This document shows, piece after piece, positions 41,685-51,500 of a DNA stretch of 64,000 bases (the first letter of the stretch is position 1; the number at the start of each line of letters is the position of its first letter). Made by a program: the position numbers and the translations under genes. The notes beneath the pieces were generated by a model. The model saw only the letters and a list, made by a program, of their open reading frames with translations. It was not told the DNA's origin and did not search any database. This DNA is from G963663735 sp963663735. Lineage in GTDB: Bacteria > Acidobacteriota > UBA6911 > RPQK01 > JAPXNP01. The stretch is taken from contig CAXXHN010000001.1 of assembly GCA_963663735.2 (NCBI GenBank), forward strand, positions 2,272,836-2,336,835, given 5' to 3'.

Positions 41685-42110
41685 ATGGCGAAAAAAGTAT
41701 TAGGAATGATTAAGTTGCAGATCCCGGCAGGAAAGGCAACTCCTGCACCTCCTGTAGGGCCGGCACTGGGGCAGCACGGGGCCAATATTATGGACTTCTG
41801 CAAAGCTTTCAATGCGAAAACCCAGAGTCAGGAAGGATTGATTATCCCTGTCGTGATCACTGTGTACCATGACAGGAGCTTTTCCTTTATCACCAAGACC
41901 CCTCCTGCCGCTGTCCTTCTGAAGAAGGCAGCCGGTATTGCTAAGGGTTCTCCGATTCCAAACAGGGAGAAGGTTGCAGCTGTCAGTATGGCCCAGGTAC
42001 AGGATGTGGCAAAATTGAAGATGCCGGATTTGAATGCCAATTCCCTGGAGCAGGCGACTAACATTATTTTAGGAACAGCCCGGAGCATGGGCATAACAGT
42101 TAAAGATTAA
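41685..42110 (+). CDS. rplK: 50S ribosomal protein L11
   Basis: 141 residues, normal length. The N-terminal domain has KLQIPAGKATPAPPVGPALGQHG with the proline-rich hinge that contacts the GTPase-associated rRNA, and the C-terminal rRNA-binding domain ends GTARSMGITVKD. AGGA precedes the ATG. It is 14 bp before rplA. Confidence 0.99.
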   Translation: MAKKVLGMIKLQIPAGKATPAPPVGPALGQHGANIMDFCKAFNAKTQSQEGLIIPVVITVYHDRSFSFITKTPPAAVLLKKAAGIAKGSPIPNREKVAAVSMAQVQDVAKLKMPDLNANSLEQATNIILGTARSMGITVKD

Positions 42111-42124
42111 TCGAGAAAAGACTT

Positions 42125-42811
42125 ATGGCAGGGAAAAAATATTCTGCGGCCCGAGAAAAAGTAACAGAACAGACATACACCCTGGATGCAGCGGTTTCCT
42201 TAATGCGGGAAATTAAATGGCCTGGATTCGATGAAACTGCTGATCTGGCGATGAAGCTTGGAGTAGACCCGAGGCACGCTGACCAGATGGTTAGGGGGAC
42301 ACTGGTCCTTCCCAACGGTCTTGGCAAAGAGCAGAGGGTTTGCGTGATAGCTTCAGGAGAACAGGTGAAAGAAGCCGAAGAAGCTGGAGCTGAGTTTTCC
42401 GGGGGCGAGGAAATAGTTGAAAAGATCAAGGGTGGATGGATTGATTTTGACGCGGTAGTAGCCACACCGGATATGATGAAAGCAGTCGGCGGACTTGGCC
42501 GGATATTGGGCCCGAGGGGCTTGATGCCAAATCCAAAAACCGGGACCGTAACTTTTAAGGTTAAAGAAGCGGTTAAGGAAATCAAGGCTGGAAAAGTAGA
42601 GTTTCGCGTTGATAAGAATGGCGTGATTCACGCTCCATTCGGCAAACTCTCTTTTACCGAGGAACAGCTGACAGAGAATGCGGCTAGCCTGGTGGGTGCT
42701 GTACTCAGGGCGAAACCTGCGTCATCTAAAGGGCGATATGTGAAAAGCGCTACCATCAGCTCTACTATGGGTCCAGGAATCAAATTAGATGTCATTCAGT
42801 TGACAAAATAA
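42125..42811 (+). CDS. rplA: 50S ribosomal protein L1
   Basis: 228-residue protein of the L1 stalk. FDETADLAMKLGVDPRHADQMVRG, the GGLGRILGPRGLMPNPKTGTV block and the final STMGPGIKLDV are diagnostic. In many bacteria L1 represses its own operon by binding the mRNA leader; no clear mimic was traced here. It lies between rplK and rplJ with short gaps. Confidence 0.99.
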   Translation: MAGKKYSAAREKVTEQTYTLDAAVSLMREIKWPGFDETADLAMKLGVDPRHADQMVRGTLVLPNGLGKEQRVCVIASGEQVKEAEEAGAEFSGGEEIVEKIKGGWIDFDAVVATPDMMKAVGGLGRILGPRGLMPNPKTGTVTFKVKEAVKEIKAGKVEFRVDKNGVIHAPFGKLSFTEEQLTENAASLVGAVLRAKPASSKGRYVKSATISSTMGPGIKLDVIQLTK

Positions 42812-42822
42812 CAGGAGCTGAG

Positions 42823-43338
42823 ATGAATAGGGTAGAAAAAACTGCGGTAGTAGGGGAACTTAAAACTACCTTCGATCAGAGTACAGGAGTTATCCTGATG
42901 AGCTTTGATCGGATAAATGTTCCGGATATTACTGAATTACGCGACAGAATCAGGGAGACCGACAGCGGATATAAGGTTGTCAAAAACACCTTGGCCCTTA
43001 TAGCGGCCGAAGGCACCTCTGTGTCTGCTATAGCCGAGCATTTTAAAGGTTCCACGGGACTGGCTTATACTGAGACTAACCCGGTTGCCCTGGCCAAGAA
43101 ATTGAAGGAATTTATCAAGACCCATCCGGGACTTCAGTTTAAGAGCGGTGTGGTAGAAGGCCAGGTCATGTCCCCTGAAGATATTATGAACCTGGCAGAG
43201 ATGGCATCCAGAGAAGAGCTGCTTTCCAAAGTGCTCTTCCTTCTCAATGCACCTCTTACCCAATTTGCATCCGCTATACAGTCACCTATAAGAAATCTTG
43301 CTGTTGTCCTGAAACAGCTGGCAGATAAAAAACAATAG
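42823..43338 (+). CDS. rplJ: 50S ribosomal protein L10
   Basis: 171-residue stalk base protein that binds 23S rRNA and L7/L12 dimers. The N-terminal RNA-binding part includes TDSGYKVVKNTLALIAAEG and FKGSTGLAYTETNPVALAKKL; the C-terminal helix binds L7/L12. AGGAG lies 5 nt before the ATG. It is followed by rplL after 69 bp. Confidence 0.98.
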   Translation: MNRVEKTAVVGELKTTFDQSTGVILMSFDRINVPDITELRDRIRETDSGYKVVKNTLALIAAEGTSVSAIAEHFKGSTGLAYTETNPVALAKKLKEFIKTHPGLQFKSGVVEGQVMSPEDIMNLAEMASREELLSKVLFLLNAPLTQFASAIQSPIRNLAVVLKQLADKKQ

Positions 43339-43407
43339 ATTTGAATAATTTTTGAAGTTTGAGGGTTTGTGTGTTCCCTTAAAAAACTTATTGAAGGAGT
43401 ATTTTAA

Positions 43408-43791
43408 ATGGCAATCAATCGGGAAGACGTAATGGGATGGATTGAGAAATCATCTATTCTTGAGATTAATGAGTTAGTTAAAGAGCTTGAAGAAAAGTTC
43501 GGCATCAGTGCCGCCGCTGCCGCCCCTGTGGCCGTTATGGCTGGTCCGGCCGGCGCAGCTGCTGAAGAGTCAGAAGAAAAGACAGAATTCGACGTTGTGA
43601 TGACCTCCTTCGGAGATAAGAAAATCAACGTTATTAAGGCTGTGCGTGAAGTCACGAGCCTTGGACTTAAAGAAGCCAAGGACCTTGTGGAAGGCGTGCC
43701 AAAGGCCATTAAAGAAGCCGTTACCAAAGCAGAAGCCGATGAACTTAAGAAGAAATTCGAAGAAGTCGGCGCTACCATCGAAATCAAGTAA
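43408..43791 (+). CDS. rplL: 50S ribosomal protein L7/L12
   Basis: 127-residue stalk protein that recruits translational GTPases. The N-terminal dimerisation region (MGWIEKSSILEINELVKELEEKFG) is joined by an Ala/Pro/Gly hinge to the C-terminal domain (FDVVMTSFGDKKINVIKAVRE ... LGLKEAKDLVEGVPK). A strong AAGGAG site precedes the ATG. A structured leader separates it from rpoB. Confidence 0.99.
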   Translation: MAINREDVMGWIEKSSILEINELVKELEEKFGISAAAAAPVAVMAGPAGAAAEESEEKTEFDVVMTSFGDKKINVIKAVREVTSLGLKEAKDLVEGVPKAIKEAVTKAEADELKKKFEEVGATIEIK

Positions 43792-43812
43792 CTTTTTTAT
43801 TCAAGGCAGGTT

Positions 43813-43833
43813 GGGGTCGGGTAATCCGTCCCC
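43813..43833 (+). promoter_or_regulatory. GC-rich hairpin in rplL-rpoB leader
   Basis: GGGGTCGG (43813-43820) pairs with CCGTCCCC (43826-43833), with one T-T mismatch and loop GTAAT. It is not followed by a T run. It stands directly upstream of the attenuator hairpin. Confidence 0.45.
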
Positions 43834-43857
43834 TGCTCGCCTGTTGACTATTTCTTG

Positions 43858-43885
43858 AAGAAAGAGGAATTAACCTCTTTCTTTT
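43858..43885 (+). terminator. Attenuator-type terminator before rpoB
   Basis: Perfect 10-bp stem AAGAAAGAGG (43858-43867) / CCTCTTTCTT (43874-43883) with loop AATTAA, ending in TTTT. It is AT-richer than a strong terminator, which suits partial termination between rplL and rpoB. Confidence 0.65.
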
Positions 43886-44221
43886 AGCCTTTTAAGTGAC
43901 TTTTTTGATCAGCTTTTTAAGCAGCTATAGTTTGCAGGAAAAACATTGGTATTTTTATTGTTTTTCATTTTGCTTTCTGTCGCGCTGCCTCTCCGGTCGG
44001 CCGGAAGTGGTGCTGTGAAGAATAGTTGTATATTTTCCAATATAATCATTTTGATTTTGCAGCGTTTTTCATATAACAGAACCTCTTGGCAAATGTATTC
44101 TCTCTCTGTGCCCTGCTTGAATTAAGTAAGTAGGGTGTAGTGTCTCCGCCAGTACCTGTATCAGGTGCCATGAGAGCACAATGGTTGTTAACGCTGTAAT
44201 TCAGAAGGGGAGTCGCCGGAC

Positions 44222-47200
44222 ATGTCTGAATTCGTAAAGAATGTCTATAGAGAAAGAACTGATTTCGCGAGAATCAAATCAAACTTTCCCATTCCCGACC
44301 TGCTGGAAGTCCAGAAGAATTCCTATGAAAGATTTCTCCAGACCGGGATAAAGGCCGAAGATAGAGACGAAATCGGCTTGAAATCAGTCCTGAAATCTGT
44401 TTTTCCCATAACGGATTTCAAGGATACCTGTTCTCTTGAATTCGTTGAATATGAAATTGGCAATCCCAAGTACACCATAGAGGAATGCAAAGAACGGGGC
44501 ATGACCTATGCTGCACCTCTGAAGGTCGTCATCCGTCTTCTTGTCTGGGACAAGGATGAAAAGACTGAAGAAAAAACAATCCGGGACGTAAAAGAACAGG
44601 AAGTCTATTTCGGAGACCTTCCCCTTATGACCGAAAAAGGGGAATTTATTATAAATGGTACTGAACGGGTCATTGTCAGTCAGCTGCACCGCTCACCCGG
44701 AGTATTTTTCGAATCCAATTCCCAGAGAAATTATTTTCTTGGAAAAATTATTCCCTACAGAGGATCCTGGATTGAATTCGAATATGACTCAAAAAAGAAT
44801 ATTCTGTATGTCAGGATTGACAGGAAGAGGAAGTTCCCGGCAACAACATTCCTGAGGGCGTTGTCTTTTGGTGATGCCGAGGCAAGTAAAGCAGCTACAG
44901 CTGCGGAGTTTCCCCAGATCAGTGATGCCGAAATCATAAGGGATTACTACTCTGCCTCCAAAATTATTGTCGAAGGAAATTCTCTTTACCGGATTGTCAG
45001 TGAACAGTTGATAGGATTTCGCCTGAGCAAGGACATTACTGATCCCGGAGATGATCAAGCGGTTATTATCCCGGCCGGAAGAAAAGTTACTAACAAGGCA
45101 TTTTCCAACCTGAAGAAAGCCGGAATTGAAAGAATAGAAGTCACTGAGGAAGATCTTGAGGGTGCCAGATTCGTAGATCAGGTGGTTAACCCCGATACTG
45201 GCGAAATTATCGCTGAGTCGACTAATGAGATAACACCCGGAACGGTGCAGGAGCTTTGTACTCTCTCAGACCTGGAATTCGAAGTCATATTCCCGGAAAA
45301 AGATCCAGTGGGTATGACTATCTTGAATACCCTGGCCAAGGATTCAATGAAAACGTCCAAGGACGCCCTTATTGAAATCTATAAAAAGCAGAGGCCTGGT
45401 GATCCTCCAACTTTGGAAACATCAAAAGCGCTCTTTTTAGGCATGTTCTTTGATGAACGCAAGTATGATTTTTCCAAGGTCGGCCGTCTTAAATTCAACA
45501 TCAAGATGGGTACCGATACTTCTCTGGACCAGAGAACCCTGTCAGCAGCCGATTTCAAAGAGGTAGTCAAATATCTTTTGAAACTGCAGAATGGAATCGG
45601 GAGCGTGGATGATATTGATCATCTGGGTAACAGGCGTGTCAGAGCCGTTGGCGAACTGCTCGAAAATCAGTTCAGGATCGGACTTGTGCGCATGGAACGG
45701 GCGATAAAGGAGAAGATGTCTGTTCATCAGGAAATCGCCACCGCAATGCCTCATGACCTGATCAATGCCAAGCCGGTAATGGCATCTATCCGTGAATTTT
45801 TCGGAAGCAGTCAGCTTTCCCAGTTTATGGATCAGACTAATCCCCTGGCTGAGATTACTCACAAGCGCAGACTTTCTGCCTTAGGACCAGGTGGATTGAG
45901 CCGTGAAAGGGCAGGATTCGAGGTTCGCGATGTACATCCGTCTCATTACGGCAGAATCTGTCCTATTGAGACTCCGGAAGGGCCCAATATCGGATTAATT
46001 TCATCATTGAGCTGTTATGCCAGAATTGATGAATTCGGGTTTATTGAATCTCCCTCCAGGAAGGTCATAGACGGCCGGGTTGTCGATTACTGTAAGGTTC
46101 TGGATCCGGGCAATACTTCCCTGAAACCTGGTGAGATTTGCACGTTGGAGGAAATGGAGGCAGCCAATAAGAAGAAAAAACGTGCTGCAACATATGAACC
46201 CTATCCTTTTTATCTAACGGCCTGGGAAGGTGATAAACACTATATTGCGCAGGCGAATATCGAACTGGATGAGAATCTGAGAATTGTCCATGATCGGGTC
46301 AACGCCCGTTACGAAGGGGAAACAATTTACGCGGCGAAGGAAAAAATTGAATACGTTGACGTCAGCCCCAAGCTCCTGGTCAGCGTTGCCGCCAGCATGA
46401 TTCCATTCCTGGAAAATGACGATGCCAACCGGGCTCTTATGGGCTCCAACATGCAGAGGCAGGCGGTGCCACTGCTCAATGCCCAGGCTCCTTATGTCGG
46501 AACCGGTATGGAGTATATTGCTGCCAAGGATTCCGGTGCTGTCATAATCTGCCGGAGAGACGGAGTAGTTGAGAGTGTTGATGGTGAGAGAATTCTAATC
46601 AGGGCCAGTGCAGGGGAAGGTTCCACCGTAAGGGACGCAGGTGTTGATATTTATAAACTGATAAGGTTTGAGAGATCAAACCAGAATACCTGTATGACCC
46701 AGAAGCCCCTGGTACGAAAAGGCGATCCTGTTCACCGTGGGCAGGTTCTGGCTGATGGTCCTTGCACGGAAAATGGCGAACTGGCACTGGGGAGGAATGT
46801 CCTGGTGGCTTTTATGCCCTGGCGCGGGTATAACTTCGAGGACGCCATCCTAATCAGTGAGAAACTGGTTAAAGAGGACTCCTTTACTTCAATCCACATC
46901 GAGGAACTTGAGATCGAGGCCAGGGATACCAAGCTTGGGCCTGAAGAAATTACCAGGGACATCCCCAATGTCAGTGAGTCAATACTTGCGGACCTTGATG
47001 AAAGCGGCATTATCAGGATCGGTGCCTCTATCAAACCCCACGATATCATTGTAGGAAAGGTTACTCCTAAAGGAGAGACTCAGCTTACACCTGAAGAAAA
47101 ATTGCTGAGAGCAATTTTCGGTGAGAAAGCAGGAGAAGTGAAGGATGCTTCCCTGTATGCTCCTCCGGGAATAGAGGGTACTGTCGTAAATGTCAAGGTG

Positions 47201-48433
47201 TTTACCAGGCGGGGTGTTGATAAAGACCTCCGCACCCTGCAGATTGAGGCCGACGAAATCCAGCGCCTGCAGCGTGACCTGAAGGATGAAATCAGCATTA
47301 TCAGATCTGAGTGCAGGGAAAGAGTACTTGCTTTACTGGATGGCCAGAAGTCTTCCGACACCCTTAAAGATGGGAAAAAGACCCTGTTAAAAGCTGGTGA
47401 AACCATTTCAGCCCAGATCCTTGAGGAGATGTCCATTGAGCAGTTGATCAGTATCGGCATCAGCGACGCAAAGGTTCAGGATGAAATCCACTCCATCGGT
47501 GAAAAATCCAGTCAGCAGATTGACTACCTTAAAACCAACCTGGAAGAGCGAATTGAGAGAATAGAGAAGGGAGATGAACTTCCTCCTGGTGTTATCAAGA
47601 TGGTTAAGGTTTTTGTTGCCATGAAGAGGAAGATCTCCGTTGGTGACAAAATGGCCGGACGCCATGGGAACAAAGGTGTCATTTCCCGGATACTGCCAGA
47701 AGAAGACATGCCGTTTCTTCCTGATGGCACACCAGTTGAGATTGTTTTAAATCCGCTTGGTGTCCCTTCCAGGATGAATGTCGGACAGGTTTTAGAAACT
47801 CACCTGGGCTGGGCCGCAAAAGTGCTGGGTTTGCATTATGCAACTCCGGTTTTTGACGGTGCTTCTGAATGGGATGTTCTGCTACAACTGAAGAAAGCCG
47901 AGCTTCCCCAAACCGGTAAAATTAAACTGATCGATGGAACCACTGGAGATCATTTCCTGCAGGAAGTCACTGTTGGTTATATATATATGAACAAGCTCAG
48001 CCATATGGTTGATGATAAGATTCATGCCAGGTCTATTGGTCCTTACAGCCTGATCACCCAGCAGCCGCTCGGTGGCAAGGCTCAGTTCGGTGGACAGAGG
48101 TTTGGTGAAATGGAAGTCTGGGCGCTGGAAGCTTATGGGGCAGCCAATGTTCTACAGGAGCTTCTGACAGCCAAATCGGATGACGTACAGGGTAGAGCCA
48201 AAATCTATGAGTCAATTGTTAAGGGTGAATCTACCTACAGTCCGGGGATTCCGGAGTCCTTTAATGTCCTGATAAGAGAACTTCAGTCTCTCGCCCTGGA
48301 CGTTGAACTTATGGAAAAACCCAAGAAACGCCTGCGCAGAAAATCTGATGCCCTTGAAGAGGCGGAAGCTGTCTTTGCCGGGGTTTCAGCTGAACTTGCT
48401 GAAACTGATGAAGGAAAAGTTTCAGAGGAGTAA
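44222..48433 (+). CDS. rpoB: RNA polymerase subunit beta
   Basis: 1403-residue catalytic subunit. The rifampicin pocket reads SSQLSQFMDQTNPLAEITHK followed by RRLSALGPGG, with the residues equivalent to D516, H526 and S531 of E. coli unchanged, so the wild-type, sensitive form is expected. Other conserved blocks include ERVIVSQLHRSPGVFFE, PIETPEGPNIGLI, KMAGRHGNKGVIS and GGKAQFGGQRFGEMEVWALEAYGA. AGGGGAG is upstream of the ATG. The C-terminal tail after KPKKRLRRK is acidic and longer than usual. It is followed by rpoC after 88 bp. Confidence 0.99.
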   Translation: MSEFVKNVYRERTDFARIKSNFPIPDLLEVQKNSYERFLQTGIKAEDRDEIGLKSVLKSVFPITDFKDTCSLEFVEYEIGNPKYTIEECKERGMTYAAPLKVVIRLLVWDKDEKTEEKTIRDVKEQEVYFGDLPLMTEKGEFIINGTERVIVSQLHRSPGVFFESNSQRNYFLGKIIPYRGSWIEFEYDSKKNILYVRIDRKRKFPATTFLRALSFGDAEASKAATAAEFPQISDAEIIRDYYSASKIIVEGNSLYRIVSEQLIGFRLSKDITDPGDDQAVIIPAGRKVTNKAFSNLKKAGIERIEVTEEDLEGARFVDQVVNPDTGEIIAESTNEITPGTVQELCTLSDLEFEVIFPEKDPVGMTILNTLAKDSMKTSKDALIEIYKKQRPGDPPTLETSKALFLGMFFDERKYDFSKVGRLKFNIKMGTDTSLDQRTLSAADFKEVVKYLLKLQNGIGSVDDIDHLGNRRVRAVGELLENQFRIGLVRMERAIKEKMSVHQEIATAMPHDLINAKPVMASIREFFGSSQLSQFMDQTNPLAEITHKRRLSALGPGGLSRERAGFEVRDVHPSHYGRICPIETPEGPNIGLISSLSCYARIDEFGFIESPSRKVIDGRVVDYCKVLDPGNTSLKPGEICTLEEMEAANKKKKRAATYEPYPFYLTAWEGDKHYIAQANIELDENLRIVHDRVNARYEGETIYAAKEKIEYVDVSPKLLVSVAASMIPFLENDDANRALMGSNMQRQAVPLLNAQAPYVGTGMEYIAAKDSGAVIICRRDGVVESVDGERILIRASAGEGSTVRDAGVDIYKLIRFERSNQNTCMTQKPLVRKGDPVHRGQVLADGPCTENGELALGRNVLVAFMPWRGYNFEDAILISEKLVKEDSFTSIHIEELEIEARDTKLGPEEITRDIPNVSESILADLDESGIIRIGASIKPHDIIVGKVTPKGETQLTPEEKLLRAIFGEKAGEVKDASLYAPPGIEGTVVNVKVFTRRGVDKDLRTLQIEADEIQRLQRDLKDEISIIRSECRERVLALLDGQKSSDTLKDGKKTLLKAGETISAQILEEMSIEQLISIGISDAKVQDEIHSIGEKSSQQIDYLKTNLEERIERIEKGDELPPGVIKMVKVFVAMKRKISVGDKMAGRHGNKGVISRILPEEDMPFLPDGTPVEIVLNPLGVPSRMNVGQVLETHLGWAAKVLGLHYATPVFDGASEWDVLLQLKKAELPQTGKIKLIDGTTGDHFLQEVTVGYIYMNKLSHMVDDKIHARSIGPYSLITQQPLGGKAQFGGQRFGEMEVWALEAYGAANVLQELLTAKSDDVQGRAKIYESIVKGESTYSPGIPESFNVLIRELQSLALDVELMEKPKKRLRRKSDALEEAEAVFAGVSAELAETDEGKVSEE

Positions 48434-48521
48434 AAGCTTGAATTCCAGAACCGTTAGGTTAGTTAGTAAATTTAAAATATAGATTCAGCCTGCGTACTTC
48501 GCGACAAGGAGGTTAGCAACC

Positions 48522-51500
48522 TTGAGGATGTTCCGCGACCAAATTGATAAGAGTCAACTTCTGAAAAATTTTGAATCAATCCGGATAGGATTAGCTTCAC
48601 CAGAGAAGATCCGTTCATGGTCTCATGGTGAGATAACTAAGCCTGAAACCATCAATTACCGGACATTTAAACCGGAAAAAGATGGGCTTTTCTGTGCCAG
48701 GATTTTCGGTCCGGTCACTGACTGGGAGTGTCTTTGCGGCAAATACAAAAGGATGAAACACCGCGGTATCATTTGTGATAAATGCGGGGTTGAGGTAATC
48801 CTTTCCAAGGTCCGCAGAGAACGCCTCGGTCATATTGAACTGGCCAGCCCCTGCTCACACGTCTGGTTTTTTAAAGGACTGCCCAGTCGCATCGGGCACC
48901 TTCTGGATATTACCCTGCGTGACCTGGAAAGTATTCTCTATTTTGAAGCATACGTTGTTATTGAACCTGGAAAAGTTCCGGGTATCAAGGAGAATGATCT
49001 GCTGACAGAGGAGTCTTTCCGTGCCCTGCAGGCTGAATATCCGGGACAGTTCGAGGTTGGAATGGGAGCTGAGTCCATCAAAACCCTTTTGGAAAGGGTT
49101 GATGTGGAGGCTCTGGCCATTGATCTCCGCTACAAAATGAAGACCGAGACCTCCCAGTTGAAAAAGCAGAAACTGGCAAAGAGGCTTAAGGTCCTGGATG
49201 CCTTCCGCAAATCAGGTAACAAACCGGAGTGGATGATCATGGATGTCCTGCCGGTTATCCCGCCTGAACTGAGACCCCTGGTTCCGCTGGATGGAGGCCG
49301 TTTCGCAACTTCTGATCTTAATGATCTTTATCGAAGGGTGATCAACCGGAACAACCGTCTCAAGAAACTGGTTGATTTGAGGGCTCCTGAAGTAATCGTG
49401 CGTAATGAAAAGAGGATGTTGCAGGAAGCAGTAGATGCTCTTTTTGATAATGGGCGCAGGGGAAGAGTTCTCAGGGGAGTGAAGAACAGGGCATTGAAGT
49501 CCCTTTCCGATACCCTGAAAGGGAAACAGGGACGTTTCCGCCAGAACCTTCTTGGGAAGAGGGTGGACTATTCCGGCCGGTCGGTAATTGTCGTTGGCCC
49601 CGAACTTAAACTGCACCAGTGCGGACTGCCCAAATACATGGCGATTGAACTGTTCAAGCCTTTTATTTACCATCGCCTTGAGGCCGAAAAATATGCAACC
49701 ACCATTAAAGGTGCCAAGGAAATGGTGGAGAGCAAAGAACCGGTTGTATGGGATATCCTGGAAGAGGTTATCAAGCAGCATCCGATTATGCTGAACCGGG
49801 CGCCCACGCTTCACAGGCTGGGTATCCAGGCATTCGAGCCCGTTCTGGTTGAAGGAAAGGCTATCAAGATTCATCCCCTTGTATGTACTGCATACAACGC
49901 TGATTTTGACGGTGACCAGATGGCAGTTCATGTGCCTTTGTCCCAGGAAGCACAGATTGAGGCTTCCATCCTGATGATGGCGTCCCATAATGTTCTGTCC
50001 CCTGCCAATGGACATCCGGTAACGGTTCCGACCCAGGACATAGTGCTGGGCTGCTATTATCTGACCAACAGCAAAGCCAATACCAAAGGTGAGGGCAAGA
50101 CTTTTTCCAGTATGCAGGAGATTTTTCACGCCCTGGAAGCCGGAAAGGTCGAAGTCCTGACCCCGATTTTGTACAGGTACACAGGGGAGTTCATTGATCT
50201 AGCTACCCAGTATGATGATCAGGATATAATGCATTCCAATATCAGGAATGTTGAAAACCAGTTGATCGAAACTACCGTGGGCAGGACTATTTTCAATGAC
50301 AGCCTTCCACCTGAGATACCCTACATTAACGGTCTGCTCAAGAAGAAGGGTCTGCAGCTGCTCGTGCATTTCTGTTATCTGCGCTTCGGACTGGACGCAA
50401 CTGTCAGGATTTTGGATGACTTGAAGAGCCTCGGGTTCAATTGGGCCACCAAGGCTGGTTTTACTATCAGCATAAGTGACCTGATTATTCCTAACACCAA
50501 AGAGGCACTGGTCGAAGCTGCCAGGCAGGAAGTTATTGAGGTTGAACTGCAGTACCAGGAAGGTGCCATCACTAATGGTGAACGCTATAATAAAGTGGTA
50601 GCTATCTGGTCTGATGTTACTGAAAAAGTAGCGGATGAAATGTTGACGGGAATTTCCCGCCATGAGCAGGAATCCACAGAGCTGAATTCCCTCTATACCA
50701 TGGCCGATTCCGGAGCCCGCGGAAGCAAACAGCAGCTGAGACAGCTGGCTGGTATGCGAGGCCTTATGGCCAAGCCTTCCGGCGAAATCATGGAAACACC
50801 TATTACCGCCAACTTCAGGGAAGGACTGACTGTTCTTCAGTATTTCATCTCCACTCACGGGGCCCGGAAGGGATTAGCAGATACCGCACTGAAGACTGCT
50901 GACTCCGGCTACCTTACCAGGAGACTGGTTGATGTGGCCCAGGACGTTATTATTTCTGAGGAAGACTGCCATACCCCTGACGGAATTGAAATGACCGCCC
51001 TGGTTGAAGGTGGAGAAATAATCGAAAACCTCAGGGATCGTATTGTCGGCAGAGTCACACTCGAACGGGTTGTTGATTCCTTTACCGGGGAGACTTTACT
51101 TGACACGGATGATGAAATAACCGAAAGCATTGCAGCTCAGATTCAATCAGCCGGTATCGAAAAACTGATCATACGGTCAGTTCTGACCTGCAAGACCAAG
51201 CGGGGTTTGTGCCGGAAATGTTACGGTCGCGGACTGGCGAGCGGAAAACTGGTTGAGATGGGAGAAGCAGTCGGTGTACTTGCCGCCCAGTCTATTGGTG
51301 AACCTGGCACCCAGCTGACCATGAGAACCTTCCACATCGGTGGAACCGCCAGCACTTTCGAGGAAGAATCCACAATTGAATCCAGGAATGCCGGGCGGGT
51401 TAAATTTCATGAGATCCTGACAGTTAAGGATAAAGACGGGGCCCTGGTTGTATTGAACCGTAACGGAAACCTGACTATTCATGATGAAAGGGGCCGTGAA

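Larger units (their letters stand above)
43792..44221 (+). other. rplL-rpoB intergenic leader
   Basis: 430-bp gap between ribosomal genes and rpoB. It holds two hairpins, listed separately, and a pyrimidine-rich AT-rich middle. A weak promoter-like pair, TTGATT and TATAAC about 15 bp apart, lies near 44050-44078. In many bacteria this interval contains an attenuator and RNase III site that reduce rpoBC expression below that of ribosomal proteins, and sometimes an extra promoter. The sequence fits that arrangement. Confidence 0.5.

Noticed and set aside
49212..50129. Minus-strand frame of 305 codons inside rpoC
   Set aside because: Antisense to the universally conserved core of rpoC; long antisense frames are expected in such codon-biased genes.
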